From the NCBI GenBank assembly GCA_027886185.1, contig WOAB01000689.1, positions 1,984,001 through 2,048,000 of the forward strand: a stretch of DNA of 64,000 nucleotides, written 5' to 3'. This document shows positions 1 to 11,524 of this stretch, one piece after another (position 1 is the stretch's first letter; each line of letters starts with the position of its first letter). The position numbers were made by a program, and so were the translations under genes. The notes under the pieces are model-generated. The model saw only the letters and a list, made by a program, of their open reading frames with translations. It was not told the DNA's origin and did not search any database. This DNA comes from Rheum nobile. Lineage: Eukaryota; Streptophyta; Magnoliopsida; Caryophyllales; Polygonaceae.

Positions 1-312
1 AACTAACAACCTAGATACAAAATTATTTATAGCACACAAGTGTTTCCAAACATTAATTAGGTTTTAGAAATTACCCAATTAATTAACAATTAATTTTAAT
101 ATTAATTGTCGGTCAAAAGAATAACTGAAATGACAAGAGCGAACCACCACTTGCTTTAGTGCGTTTTGTCGATTAAAACGGCTTAGACGCAAAGTTGATT
201 CAAATCAACGACTCGATTTCTTCTTTCTCGATCCAAAATCACAACAATAAATTATAATTAATAATTTATCTCGATCAATTAACATATAGATCGTCTTCCA
301 TATATACATAGA
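1..312. other. AT-rich DNA, no gene seen
   Basis: Left edge of the window. I see AT-rich sequence without an ORF, RNA gene or clear repeat boundary. It ends where a terminal inverted repeat begins near position 313. Confidence 0.6.
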
Positions 313-584
313 GGAACACTCCGGTAAAACGGGAGTTATGGTAAAACAGAAGTATTAATCTGGAGCGTTGGATTGATGGTGATGGATGGTTGGATGATGG
401 GGCCTTACAATAGATATGGTAGGGGTGTAACCACCAAATATACTCAAATAAGGTAATTATTTAATTTTTAATTATGAAAATTTAATAAATGAGGTTGTTA
501 GATGAGAGAGAAAATACAATATTTTCACTTTCCTAAAACCGCTAGATTCTGCTGATACATTTTCTTCTTCTTCAACGATTTTTT

Positions 585-1290
585 AGCGTTCATGAATATC
601 GATCACGTCTTTATGAATACCATTCATGCGTTTATGAATATCGATGGATGTGAATATCTCCACTTAAAACATGAATATCACCACTTGATTTTTTCAACGT
701 CCTAATGCTTTGCAAATTCGTAGATTTGTAAATTTGTTCTTGTTGCTTTTGTCATTGTTTCTTGAATATTGTTCATGTTTGTATGAATATCTTTGTTTAA
801 TATGTGGATATCACCAATTAAAGACATGAATACCATAACTTAAAATATGAATATCACCACTTAATAGTATATGAATAACACAATCAATTACACGAATATC
901 ATAATCAATTACATGAATATCACACTCAAGTACATGAATAACATAACTCAATTCATGAATATCGATCACTACCAATTACATTAATAGTACCACCCTATTA
1001 CATGAATATTAACACATATTACACGAACATCACCCCCGATATTGTGAATATTACATGAATATCACCATTCAATTCATGAATATCAATGACCAACAACTCA
1101 TACAACACCATCATCAAGCAGAATCTGAATCCACATGAATATCAATATTATTATAATGAATAACACCATAGAGAAACTGAATATCAAATATACAATATCT
1201 GAAACATAAATATCAAAACACACAAACTGTAACACTGTGAATAACAATACTGTTACCATGAATATCATAACGTGAAATATGAACATCAAC
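585..1290. repeat. Irregular GAATATCA repeat field
   Basis: More than 25 imperfect copies of TGAATATCAC or close variants (GAATAACAC, GAATACCAT, CGAATATCAT) occur at irregular spacings of about 15-40 bp, usually preceded by CAT or TTACAT. Because the period is not constant this is not a classical satellite. It is an internal part of the TIR element. Confidence 0.6.
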
Positions 1291-1330
1291 ATTAGAGTAA
1301 AAAACCAAAAGGATTTAGGGTTTTTTTGAA

Positions 1331-1765
1331 TTAGGGATCCTCTAATGAGGCCACCAGAGCCACCCTCCTCGCCACCGCTGCCTCGTTCTCCGTCGGAAAC
1401 CTCCTGCACACACAACCAAATCCACACCCCACCGGCTCCAACCCACATCGAACCACCACACCGAGCCCACACCAGATCCGTCGAAAACCTCCTGCACACA
1501 CAACCAAACCTAGAAATTCCAAACGGAAACGAAGGAAACTCACACTAGCAATTTTATTTTGACTGCCGAGTTCATCAATATGTCCTCCACCACTGAGTTC
1601 ATCAATATGATTGCAATCAGTTAAATCATCCTTCTCCAATAGAATATAATCATATATTTTGCAAGTTAACTGGTTTAACAACATACACGATACTCCTTCC
1701 TCAGTGATGTCTGCCATCTTGCAAGCTAACGACAATATTTTGACAGTAAGTTCATCCGTAATCAT
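1331..1765 (-). other. Unrecognised ORF inside the TIR element
   Basis: A 144-residue reading frame. Its first part (about 75 residues) has normal amino-acid composition, with leucine, aspartate and a repeated HIDEL. The second part is glycine- and cysteine-rich and comes from the biased DNA at 1340-1520. A short upstream stretch on the same strand (1892-1958) looks like an exon with a GT donor, but joining it across the visible acceptor gives a stop, so I do not support a spliced gene. It may be a captured gene fragment. Confidence 0.2.
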
Positions 1766-3770
1766 AACCTAAAATCAGAGTCAGACTATGTCAAACAAAA
1801 CAAAACAATTTTTCGAACTCCTTTCAGAGTAAAAAATTAATCAAACAAATGGCAACTTCATCTAAAAAGATAAAGTAAAAACTATAAATACCTTCCAATT
1901 TGATTTCGAGTCCCTTGATTTTGCTGAACGAATCATTTCGTTTAACAACCTTGGACATAATGCAACATTATGTATTTGCTAACGACGAGGCATTCAATTT
2001 CAATTCGCAAATTAAAAGAAACCAATGAAAAAATAGGCGACAAATATATTCCCGGTAGCAAAACTAGAAACCAAGCACGCAACGGAAACAAATCCCTTCG
2101 AAATCCTATTACATTAATCAAAGATTTCAAGGAAGTGTACATAAATAGGGTTCGAGAGCTTACGATCCCGGGAGATTTGCCGGAAAGTCTTGTGCTCGCC
2201 GGTAAAGGAAGATGAATGGGAATCTGAGATGGACATGGACATGAAGACCTCTGATTACTGTAAGTGCGGGGCGATCCCCAAATCCAGTCCAGACAAAAGG
2301 ATCCAACGACGAATTCCTGATACTACATGTAAATTGAAAGAGCAATCACAACTGACAGAGAGAGAAAGAGGGAGAACCATGGGAGACCAGAGGCGATCGA
2401 TGGAGGCCATGCCGTGCCAATCGTGAGAACAAGGAGCGAAATCCACAAGCCGGAGCTCCGGTCGACCCCCACGCTAGAAAAAAGAGGGGAAAGTGGTGGT
2501 CGGATCTGGTGGTACTGGGTGGTTTCAGCGAGGTGGAGTGGTCGGAGGGTGGTCGCCGGTGGTTTGGTGTGGAGGGAGATATTTGAAAGAGACATTTGCA
2601 AGGGTTCTGGAAACTGGTTTTTTTTTATAAGGTAAGAATTCGAGTTACCGACATAAAATGTCAGACAGCTCGAGAGGCCGATAAATCGGCGACTGGAAAA
2701 ACCAGTACAGAACAACACAGACAAGCAAATGAAAATACAACAAAGCAAAAGCGAGATAAAAGACTAGGGAGAGAAATGAGTCCAGCACAAACAAAACAGT
2801 GCCACCAGACGACGGGTCAAACAGGAAAACAATCCTGGGAAGTGTTGAAAGGACAACCATGACGTTGCCCCCACCTAGATGAGGGATCTTCAAGAGTCTC
2901 GACCACTCTAACGTTGCCGTCTGGATCTTCAGGAGCCTCAACACAATCACGACCACAACTGGAACAACTCGATCTCCACACTGAACCAGCTCAACAGAAG
3001 CAAAGAAGTACCATACACAAGCTTGCACACAAAATACAGGAAAAAAAGCAGATCCGGGAGCCTTCCCCTGCAAATAAAAAATTGTCCAGATGTTGTTGCC
3101 GGTTCTTTCGAGGGTTGCCTGGTCAGAGCTTCTCGCTCGGGGGTAGTCGCCGAATTAAACGGCTTAGTCTTTGCGGCTGGTGGCGCAGAGGAGCGGATCG
3201 ACGATGACATGGGGACGTCGGAGGGTCGCAACAGGTGGCGGAAGGTCGACGGAGGGTCGCGTCGACGTGGGTCCCGAATCTGGGCGAGAAGGAGACGCCG
3301 GCGCAGAGGTCGCAATTCTGCAGGTGGACGGTGGTCTCGGTGGCTGGTTCAATGTGGTGTGGCGGTGGGTTGCCAGATTTGTGTTGGTGATGAGATTCAT
3401 CTCATACAAGGAGTTAAAAGAGGTTAGATCTCATATTAGATCTGATGAGATTTGGGAGGATGAGGGAGGCGGCACACCATTTTTTTCAGAGGGTTTTGGA
3501 GTGTTTCAAGTTTTAGGGTTTTCAATTGTCATCGGAAACTGATTTGAATTGAACGGGGATAGAAGGAGGAGGTTAATTATTATGTAATATATTATTTTTA
3601 GATTGGAGAGAGAAAGATCCTAAAATATCTTCAGTACAAATTATTGTGAAAAATTCACCCTAAAATTGTATTTGCACCCCTTTTTAAACAAATCTCTACC
3701 ATCCAAGAAAATCTAATCTAAAGGTTCATAATAATACTTTCGTTTTACCATAAGAGCCTGTTTTACTTGA

Positions 3771-4011
3771 TCTTACATCTATATACATATATATATACAC
3801 GTATGTTTACATCACCATATTTAAATAGTCACTTAGTTAAACTAAATCAAGTCTAATTAAATTATAATATCTCATTAGGCAAGCATGTTCATATATATAT
3901 ATATATAATTGCACGTGGCTACATATATATACTGAATTCACCGGCTGCTACTTATATATAAGGCTACTACTATATGCACAACGTATTTTGCATTTTCGCA
4001 CTACAAATTAC
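3771..4011. other. AT-rich spacer with TA microsatellites
   Basis: AT-rich DNA containing short TA runs (about 3780-3800, 3892-3907 and 3920-3960). No gene is seen. Confidence 0.6.
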
Positions 4012-4136
4012 TACGCCAGATCCTTGCGTACTCCGTATACGTGCGTAGTAGACAAATTCCATAGAATACGTATGAATTTAAAAAAGAATTATAAACCCTC
4101 TACGCCAGAATCTTGCGTACGCAAGATTCTGGCGTA
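4012..4136. repeat. Perfect 36-bp palindrome with a degenerate sister copy
   Basis: Positions 4101-4118 (TACGCCAGAATCTTGCGT) are followed immediately by their exact reverse complement at 4119-4136, with no loop. A degenerate related copy lies at about 4012-4050 (TACGCCAGATCCTTGCGTAC, then CCGTATACGTGCGTAG). The pair sits just upstream of the glycine-rich ORF and the plant-mobile-domain gene. It could be the end of a transposon or a cruciform-forming element. Confidence 0.75.
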
Positions 4137-4308
4137 CGCAATTTAGGTTAAAATCGGCCGCGCGACTCTTCTTTCTTTCTTCTTCTTCTTCCTCTCTTCC
4201 TTCCCCGGCGGCGGCGATTTTTCGGCGATCTCTCTTCCTCCTCTGTTCTTCCTCTCTTCCTCCTCTGTTCTTCCTCCCTCTCTCAACCCTTCTCTTTCCA
4301 TCCAAAAA

Positions 4309-4527
4309 ATGAGCTCCTCGAGCTGTGGTGGTGGAGCAGCGACGGACGGTGGTGGCGCGACGGTGGAGCAGGAGCTGTCGGCGGCGGTTGGTGGTGGCAG
4401 CGAATTCCATGGTGGTGGCGGCGTCGAGGCCGGTGGTGGTGGCACCTCCGAGGCCGGTGGTGATGGTGGCAGCGAGGCTGGTGGTGGCGGCGGTGAGGCT
4501 GTTGGTGGTGGAGCGACGGTGGGGTAG
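4309..4527 (+). CDS. Small glycine-rich ORF, possible first exon of the PMD gene
   Basis: A 72-residue frame starting MSSSSCGGG and rich in Gly, Ala, Val and Glu, encoded by GGTGGTGGC-type repeats. It follows a pyrimidine-rich stretch (TTCTTCCTC repeats at 4165-4300) that looks like a plant 5' UTR, and the ATG has an A-rich context. Just downstream, in another reading (about 4560-4670), there is an Arg/Gly-rich stretch containing RTRGRG. Arg/Gly-rich N termini are common in plant-mobile-domain (MAIN-like) proteins, so this region may be the original N-terminal exon of the gene at 5342-7896, now broken. No domain is recognised; it may not be a real protein. Confidence 0.3.
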   Translation: MSSSSCGGGAATDGGGATVEQELSAAVGGGSEFHGGGGVEAGGGGTSEAGGDGGSEAGGGGGEAVGGGATVG

Positions 4528-4689
4528 GAGGTGGCGGTCGTGGCTGGTGGTGCCGGTGTTTGAGGGCGTCGGACCGGTGGCGTTCGTACCCGTGGTCGTG
4601 GAGCGTCCACTTCGGCTCTAGACGAGACGTCCGTCGGGACAGGACGAGGAGGAAGTTTGCGAGAGATAAATTAAATTTGTATAATTATT

Positions 4690-5341
4690 TGGGTTGAAAT
4701 TATAATTTATATTTGAACTTTCATTAGACGATAATTTGGATTGAATATGCCTGAAATGTTAAGATATTTATTTGGGTTGAAATTATGTCTGAAATGTTAA
4801 GATAATTGTTTGGGTTGAAATTATGCCTGAAATGTTTAGATTATATTGAATGAAATAGAATAATATCTATAGATATGCACTTATAAATTTTGATTAGATC
4901 TATTTCAAATATTATTAATTTTTTTAGATATATATGTAGTTATATCAATTCATGCAATGATAGTATGTATTGGCTGATCGGTATTTTATTTTAATATTTA
5001 ATAAATATAAATGTTTAGATTTAATTCGACATGCATAATCTAAAAAATAAATAAGTAAATATATATTGAATTAATTTCTTGAAAATTTTCTAATTAATAT
5101 AAATGTTTTGTAACAATTAAAAATATTCTAAATTCAATATTAATGAAAATGAAATGAAAGTAATTTGTATTTGATATAAAACATATATAATGAAAATGAA
5201 AAGAAAGTAAAAAGAGAAGATGTTGTAATTTTTTTGTAATTTTTTAAAAAGTAGAAATGAAATAAATAGTTACTAATTTTTAATTCAATATAAAATAAAT
5301 ATTTGTAGTAATTTTTTGAATATATATTTTTTCAAAATTTG
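4690..5341. other. AT-rich spacer or intron
   Basis: AT-rich DNA with a short repeated phrase (TTTGGGTTGAAATTATG and CCTGAAATGTTAAGATA at about 4745-4840). No coding signal. It could be a long first intron of the plant-mobile-domain gene or plain intergenic DNA. Confidence 0.5.
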
Positions 5342-7896
5342 TAAAAAGGCGATACAGCAGTCGTTGCACTCCGTTCGACAGTCGTACAAAGGCTCTCGTC
5401 GATTGGGACAACGACGGGTCACAGGGTCGGCCCGACGCGGTGACGGAGGTACGGCGGATTTGGGTCCGCGACTAGACGCTGCACAGCCAGACGATGCACC
5501 TGTGTTTGATCCTGAGGATGATAGCAGCGACACGTCTATGCCCGATGTCGACGTCGCTGCCGACGACGACGCATTCGACGAGGAGGCATTGACATTTGCC
5601 TTGGGGCGGGATTACGTCGAGGGCATCGACCCCATCGAGCCCCCTCCCGTTTCGACGGCCGAGGATTTAGGGAGGGACGATACGCCTTCCTCCCCCGTTC
5701 GTGAGCCAGCGGACCTGTTCCCGAGGCAGTGGCCCCTCCTCCTCACGTGGCAGATGCGGACCACGAAGGGGGTGCGCCGGAGGAGGCATGGATGCCAGGA
5801 GGTCCCCGGTCGCGTAGTCTACTGAGGACATACCCGACGTATATCGCTGCCATTATTTGGACACATACAGAGCGACTTACGCGTGACCCTCCCTTATCAC
5901 CCATGGATCCCGATCCGGTACGTATTTTATCAGATATTTAAATTTAAAAAAATTAATAAAATATGTTATTTTATCAGATATTTTATCGGATATTTAACTA
6001 ATCTCGATCTGTAACGTATTGGGTTTCAGCTGAGGAAGATACTGAAGCCGTACACACGCCACCCTCATTTCTCCACAATCCACCAGTTCCAGAGGCAGGA
6101 CCCGGATTCGTGGTGGCCGCTTGCGCAGCGGAGCGGCATCACATCCTTGGGGTCCCTGGAGTTTCGTCGGATGGACCCCGTGTTGATATCGGCGTTTGTG
6201 GAGCGGTGGCATCCGGAGACGAACTCCTTCCATTTTCCGTGGGGGGAGATCACAATCACACTCCACGACGTCTTCCATATTTTGGAGATCCCCATCGATG
6301 GGACAGCGGTGGTATCAGATATGCACGACGTCGAGATATTTACCGCTGCAGCGGAGATGCTTGGGATTGATGTATTTGTCGTCTCGCAGATGGCATCAAG
6401 TAATATTTTTTATACCTATTTAATATATTTTAATTAAAATGTTGTTAAAATCATCGTATTTGGTTTTATTTCTTTTTTCAGGTGGCGGCCTTGCAATCAA
6501 TACAACGTTGAAGAATCGTTGTGACTTATTATGTCGAGCGGCTCAGAGGTATATATATCTGTAGTTTTATTAATATTATGATTTTTAGGATATCCGTTAC
6601 ATATTTTATAATTAAATTAATGTTACTAATCTCAGGAACGAGCGTCATGTTGCTTCGATGTACTTGCTCATGCTATTGGGCAGTACGGTCTTCACAGACA
6701 AGTCAGGACAGAAGGTGAAGGCGAAATATCTGTCGCTCCTCCTTGATCACGACCGCACCGGCCGTTATGCCTGGGGTGTTGGTGTCCTGGCAAACCTATA
6801 ACGGCATTTGGGTATGGCATCGCGGGCCCATGCACAGGGATTGGCCGGATGTCCGCTGCTTTTGAGGGTAATATTTTTTTTTTTTATGTTTACATGGTTT
6901 TTTGATATAAATGCTAACGAATATATGATTTTTTGTACAGACGTGGATTTGGACATACTTTCACGCATTCCGAGGTCATGCGTCACCTGACCTGGAGCAC
7001 ATGGGGGATACACGAGCTGCAGCCCGTGACGGGAGAGAGGCTCCTCAGGGCAGTGACTCGGATCGCCTTATCTCCCTGCGTCGGGTTTTGGACGCCATGA
7101 CGTATTCAGAGGTAATAAAAAAATCGTTACGTTCGAATTTCTGATTTTTTTATTATTGATTGACATCTGACTTAATTGTTATTTTATTTCAGGTGCGGTG
7201 GCAACCGTGGGGAAAGCTAAACTTCAGCGATCCGAGGTATGCTCCGTCGCTATATCGAGACGTCATCGAGTTTTTTGACGTACGAGAGTCGTACATGCCC
7301 GACCGTTGCCTTCATCAGTTCGGGTACAGGCAGTGTATTCCGCAGGCGCCACCAGAGTCGAGGAAAGTTGTCCAACATGCAAGGCTCTCGTCGTATGTCA
7401 CGGAGTACGGGGATGAGCACTGTCTGTGGGATGCGGACCCGAGGTCGCTGATCGAGCTGCATGATCTTATCACGTCCACCTTCGCGTGGGATTGTGACGA
7501 TGCATACCTCGATTGGATTGACCAGATGTCGCATCCATATTTGGATTTCCGGTCCGTCAGACAGGACCCACATGCAGTCCCTCCACCTCCCCCGGCTTCC
7601 GCTGTCACGGTATGTCATCATTTTCTTATGTTTATCTTGATGTATTTTATTTATGTTTATTTTGATGTATTTTTTTAATACAGCGCTCACAGCTGGTGGC
7701 CGGCGAGATGACGACTTATCTGGCCCAGAACAACGATATGCCTCCCAGTCTTACAGATCAGATGATCCGTTGGATTGAGTATCTGACGGGTGACGTGACG
7801 CCTTCGGCCCGTCCCATTCCACGTGCGTCCCAGAGATTCCACGACTCGGTTCACGAGGAGGGATCTGGTAGCGGGCGACAGGCAAATGACGACTAG
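5342..7896 (+). pseudogene. Plant mobile domain (MAIN-like) protein gene, seven exons, two lesions
   Basis: Exons by GT-AG sites with matching phases: ~5342-5917, 6030-6399, 6482-6548, 6636-6867, 6941-7111, 7193-7609, 7684-7896. Exon 2 encodes the plant mobile domain hallmark (LISAFVERWHPET, FPWGEITITLHDV, LEIPIDG). Exons 3-5 continue the domain (GRYAWGVGVLANL, RVLDAMTYSE). Exon 6 starts RWQPWGKL and contains MPDRCLHQFGYRQ, where the family typically has a PDRVLRQFG-like segment. Exon 1 is acidic (DPEDDSSDTSMPDVDVAADD). PMD proteins in Arabidopsis (MAIN, MAIL1) are nuclear and act in transposon silencing and genome stability; related copies are carried by plant transposons. Two lesions break the gene: a frameshift near 5725-5745 in exon 1 and an in-frame TAA at 6799-6801 in exon 4. 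All splice sites and phases remain usable, so inactivation looks recent or the gene is recently mobile. Confidence 0.8.
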
Positions 7897-8002
7897 TTAC
7901 GATATGTATATTACCTAAACTATTACGTATCACATGAAATATTTTGTTGATGTTTATGGTATTTTGTTGATATTTATGGTATTTTGTTTTCAGTTTTTAG
8001 TA
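7897..8002. other. 3' flank of the PMD gene
   Basis: AT-rich, with two copies of TATTTTGTTGATRTTTATGG. Probably 3' UTR; it leads straight into the minisatellite. Confidence 0.4.
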
Positions 8003-10448
8003 TATTAAGTATATTTATATGAAATATAAAAAAAAACTATAGGATATAAGTATATTTACATGAAATATAAAGGAAAACTATAGGATATAAGTATATTCAC
8101 ATGAAATATAAAGAAAAACTAAAGGATATAAGTATTATCACATGAAATATAAAGGAAAACAATAGTATATAAGTATATTCACATGAAATATAAAAGAAAA
8201 CTATAGTATATAAGTATATTCACATGAAATATAAAGGAAAACTATAGGATATAAGTATTATCACATGAAATATAAAAAAAACTATAGTATATAAGCTTAT
8301 ATCACATGAAATATAAAGGAAAACTATAGTATATAAGTATATTCACATGAAATATAAAGGAAAACTATAGGATATAAGTATTATCACATGAAATATAAAA
8401 GAAAACTATAGTATATAAGCTTATATCACATGAAATATAAAGCAAAACTATAGTATATAAGTATATTCACATAAAATATAAAGGAAAACTATAGGATATA
8501 AGTATTATCACATGAAATATAAAAGAAAACTATAGTATATAAGCTTATATCACATGAAATATAAAAGAAAACTATAGTATATAAGCTTATATCACATGAA
8601 ATATAAAGGAAAACTATAGTATATAAGTATATTCACATGAAATATAAAGAATAACTATAGTATATAAGCTTATATCACATGAAATATAAAGAAAAACTAT
8701 AGTATATAAGTATATTCACATGAAATATAAAGGAAAACTATAGGATATAAGTATTATCACATGAAATATAAAGAAAAACTATAGTATATAAGTATATTTA
8801 CACGAAATATAAAGAATAACTATAGTATATAAGTTTATATCACATGAAATATAGAGGAAAACTATAGTATATAAGTATATTCACATGAAATATAAAGGAA
8901 AACTATAGGATATAAGTAATATCACATGAAATATAAAGGAAAACTATAGTATATAAGTATATTCACATGAAATATAAAGAAAAACTATAGGATATAAGTA
9001 TTATGACATGAAATATAAAAGAAAACTATAGTATATAAGCTTATATCATTATTAAATATAAAAGAAAACTATATTATATAAGCTTATATCACATGAAATA
9101 TAAAGGAAAACTATAGTATATAAGTATATTCACATGAAATATAGAGAATAACTATAGTATATAAGCTTATATCACATGAAATATAAAGGAAAACTATAGT
9201 ATATAAGTATATTCACATGAAATATAAAAGAAAACTATAGGATATAAGTATATTCACATGAAATATAAAGGAAAACTATATGATATAAGTATATTCACAT
9301 GAAATATAAAGGAAAACTATAGGATATAAGTATTATCACATGAAATATAAAAGAAAACTATAGTATATAAGCTTATATCACATGAAATATAAAGAAAAAC
9401 TATAGTATATAAGTATATTCAAATGAAATATAAAGAATAACTATAGTATATAAGCTTATATCATATGAAATATAAAAGAAAACTATAGTATATAAGTATA
9501 TTCACATGAAATATAAAGAATAACTATAGTATATAAGCTTATATCACATGAAATATAAAGGAAAACTATAGTATATAAGTATATTCACATGAAATATAAA
9601 GGAAAACTATAGGATATAAGTATTATCACATGAAATATAAAAAAAAACTATAGTATATAAGTATATTCACATGAAATATAAAGAATAACTATAGTATATA
9701 AGCTTATATCACATGAAATATAGAGGAAAACTATAGTATATAAGTATATTCACATGAAATATAAAGGAAAACTATACGATATAAGTATTATCACATGAAA
9801 TATAAAGGAAAACTATAGTATATAAGTATATTCACATGAAATATAAAGAAAAACTATAGGATATAAGTATTATGACATGAAATATAAAAGAAAACTATAG
9901 TATATAAGCTTATATCATTATTAAATATAAAAGAAAACTATATTATATAAGCTTATATCACATAAAATATAAAGGAAAACTATAGTATATAAGTATATTC
10001 ACATGAAATATAAAGAATAACTATAGTATATAAGCTTATATCACATGAAATATAAAGGAAAACTATAGTATATAAGTATATTCACATGAAATATAAAGGA
10101 AAACTATAGGATATAAGTATTATCACATGAAATATAAAAGAAAACTATAGTATATAAGCTTATATTACATGAAATATAAAAGAAAACTATAGTATATAAG
10201 CTTATATGACATGAAATATAAAGGAAAACTATAGTATATAAGTATATTCACATGAAATATAAAGGAAAACTATAGGATATAAGTATTATCACATGAAATA
10301 TAAAGGAAAACTATAGTATATAAGTATATTCACATGAAATATAAAGAATAACTATAGTATATAAGCTTATATAACATTAAATATAAAGGAAAACTATAGT
10401 ATATAAGTATATTCACATGAAATATAAAGAAAAACTATAGTATATAAT
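8003..10448. repeat. 41-42 bp AT-rich minisatellite, about 59 copies
   Basis: A head-to-tail array. The core is CACATGAAATATAAAGG then AAAACTATAGTATATAAG. Three unit types differ in the middle: GTATATTC and GTATTATC (41 bp) and GCTTATATC (42 bp). Rare markers (a unit with ATAGAGG at 8851 and 9720; CATTATTAAATATA at 9047 and 9916) recur exactly 869 bp apart, so a block of about 21 units has been duplicated. Units lack reading frames. The array starts about 100 bp after the PMD stop codon and abuts the 68-bp array. Confidence 0.95.
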
Positions 10449-11232
10449 CCTTCCTATTAGGCCTATTTGGACCCAATTTATCGATTTTCCAGTTTTTCAC
10501 CCGTTTCTTCTACAATCCTTCCTATTGGGCCTTTTTGGGCCCAATTTCTCGTTTTTTAGTTTTTCACTCGTTTCTTCTACAATCCTTCCTATTGGGCCTA
10601 TTTGGGCCCAATTTCTCGATTTTTCAATTTTTTACCCCTTTCTTCTACAATTCTTCCTATTGGGCCCAATTTCTCGATTTTTCAGTTTCTCACCCATTTG
10701 TTCTACAATCCTTTCTATTGGGCCTATTTGGGCCCAATTTCTCATTTTTTCTGTTTTTCACCCGTTTCTTCTACAATCCTTCCTATTGGACCTATTTGGG
10801 CCCAATTTCTCGATTTTCCAGTTTTTCACCCGTTTCTTCTACAATCCTTCCTATTGGGCCTATTTGGGCCCAATTTCTCGATTTTCCAATTTTTCACCCG
10901 TTTCTTCTACAATCCTTCCTATTGGGCCTATTTGGGCTCAATTTCTCGATTTTCCAGTTTTTCACCCGCTTTTTCTACAATCCTTCCTATTGGGCCTATT
11001 TGGGCCCATTTTCTCATTTTTTTTGTTTTTCACCCATTTCTTATACAATCCTTGTCATTGGGCCTATTTGGGCCCAATTTCTCGATTTTCCAGTTTTTCA
11101 CCCGTTTCTTCTACAATCATTTCTATTGGGCCTATTTGGGCCCAATTTCTCAATTTTTCAGTTTTTCACCCATTTCTTCTACAATCCTTCCTATTGGGCC
11201 TATTTGGGCCCAATTTCTCGATTTTTAGTTTT
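10449..11232. repeat. 68-bp tandem repeat with paired TGGGCC motifs, about 11 copies
   Basis: The unit holds CCTATTGGGCCTATTTGGG, CCCAATTTCTCGATTTTCC and TTTTTCACCCGTTTCTTC. Most units carry two TGGGC(C/T) motifs plus the palindrome GGGCCC. One unit near 10,650 is 12 bp shorter. The unit length is not a multiple of three and the unit has no stop codon in any plus frame, so three long overlapping ORFs (305, 234 and 208 residues) appear; they are by-products. TGGGCY is the site II element bound by plant TCP factors, so the array could act as an enhancer for the gene at 11525. Confidence 0.95.
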
Positions 11233-11342
11233 CTCGTAGCTGTTATGCACAATCTGAGTGTTTTACAGCTATTATTCGCATTTCTGCACAACTTCAGTGT
11301 TTTACATCTGTGTGCTAGCTGTTATGCACAACTCTTAACTTG

Positions 11343-11350
11343 TATAAATA
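11343..11350 (+). promoter_or_regulatory. TATA box of the zf-GRF gene
   Basis: TATAAATA lies between the 68-bp array and the zf-GRF start codon, at a distance that leaves about 170 bp of leader including an intron. The array, the TATA box and the gene are in the order expected for a promoter. Confidence 0.55.
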
Positions 11351-11419
11351 GTGTTACCCCTAGGGTTACTGAGTTCTCACAATTCCAACTGAAGCTCAGT
11401 TGTTCATCACCATTGCTCG

Positions 11420-11500
11420 GTAAGGTTATCCTCTCAGCTTAGATCTTGTTTGAGTTTTATGTTTATGAAACATTTATTAATGGATTTATTATATTGATAG
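11420..11500 (+). other. Probable 5'-UTR intron of the zf-GRF gene
   Basis: GTAAGG donor at 11420 and TTGATAG acceptor at 11500, T-rich in between. Removing it leaves a leader that reaches the ATG at 11525 without an upstream ATG after the acceptor. Confidence 0.4.
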
Positions 11501-11524
11501 GAAAATCAAGCACTACATCGCATA

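Larger units (their letters stand above)
313..3770. mobile_element. Mutator-like terminal-inverted-repeat element, non-autonomous, old
   Basis: The left end (about 313-410) and the reverse complement of the right end (about 3670-3770) share an imperfect inverted repeat of roughly 90 bp. Both carry GTAAAAC, then TTATGGTAAAAC, then GAAGTATTA or AAAGTATTA, followed by GATT and GGATGGT blocks. By eye the arms are about three quarters identical, so the element is old. Long diverged TIRs and the lack of a transposase suggest a non-autonomous Mutator-like (possibly Pack-MULE) element. I could not fix a 9-bp target duplication. The interior holds a GAATATCA-rich repeat field and G/C-biased stretches (1340-1520, 2440-2580, 3110-3400) whose ORFs look like low-complexity by-products; captured host exons are possible but I recognise none. 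Confidence 0.5.

Noticed and set aside
1892..1958. Possible upstream exon (MSKVVKRNDSFSK) for the ORF at 1331-1765
   Set aside because: Joining at the visible donor and acceptor gives a stop after four codons, so splicing is not supported.
4143..4621. Pro-rich and Arg-rich ORFs on both strands
   Set aside because: Shadows of the GGTGGTGGC low-complexity stretch; only the plus-strand frame at 4309 has a plausible start context.
8003..10448. CRISPR-like regular repeats
   Set aside because: Units are contiguous with no unique spacers, and this is plant nuclear DNA; it is a minisatellite.
10525..11442. Long overlapping ORFs of 305, 234 and 208 residues in three plus frames
   Set aside because: They arise because the 68-bp repeat has no stop in any plus frame; the protein repeats itself in rotating frames and has no family character.
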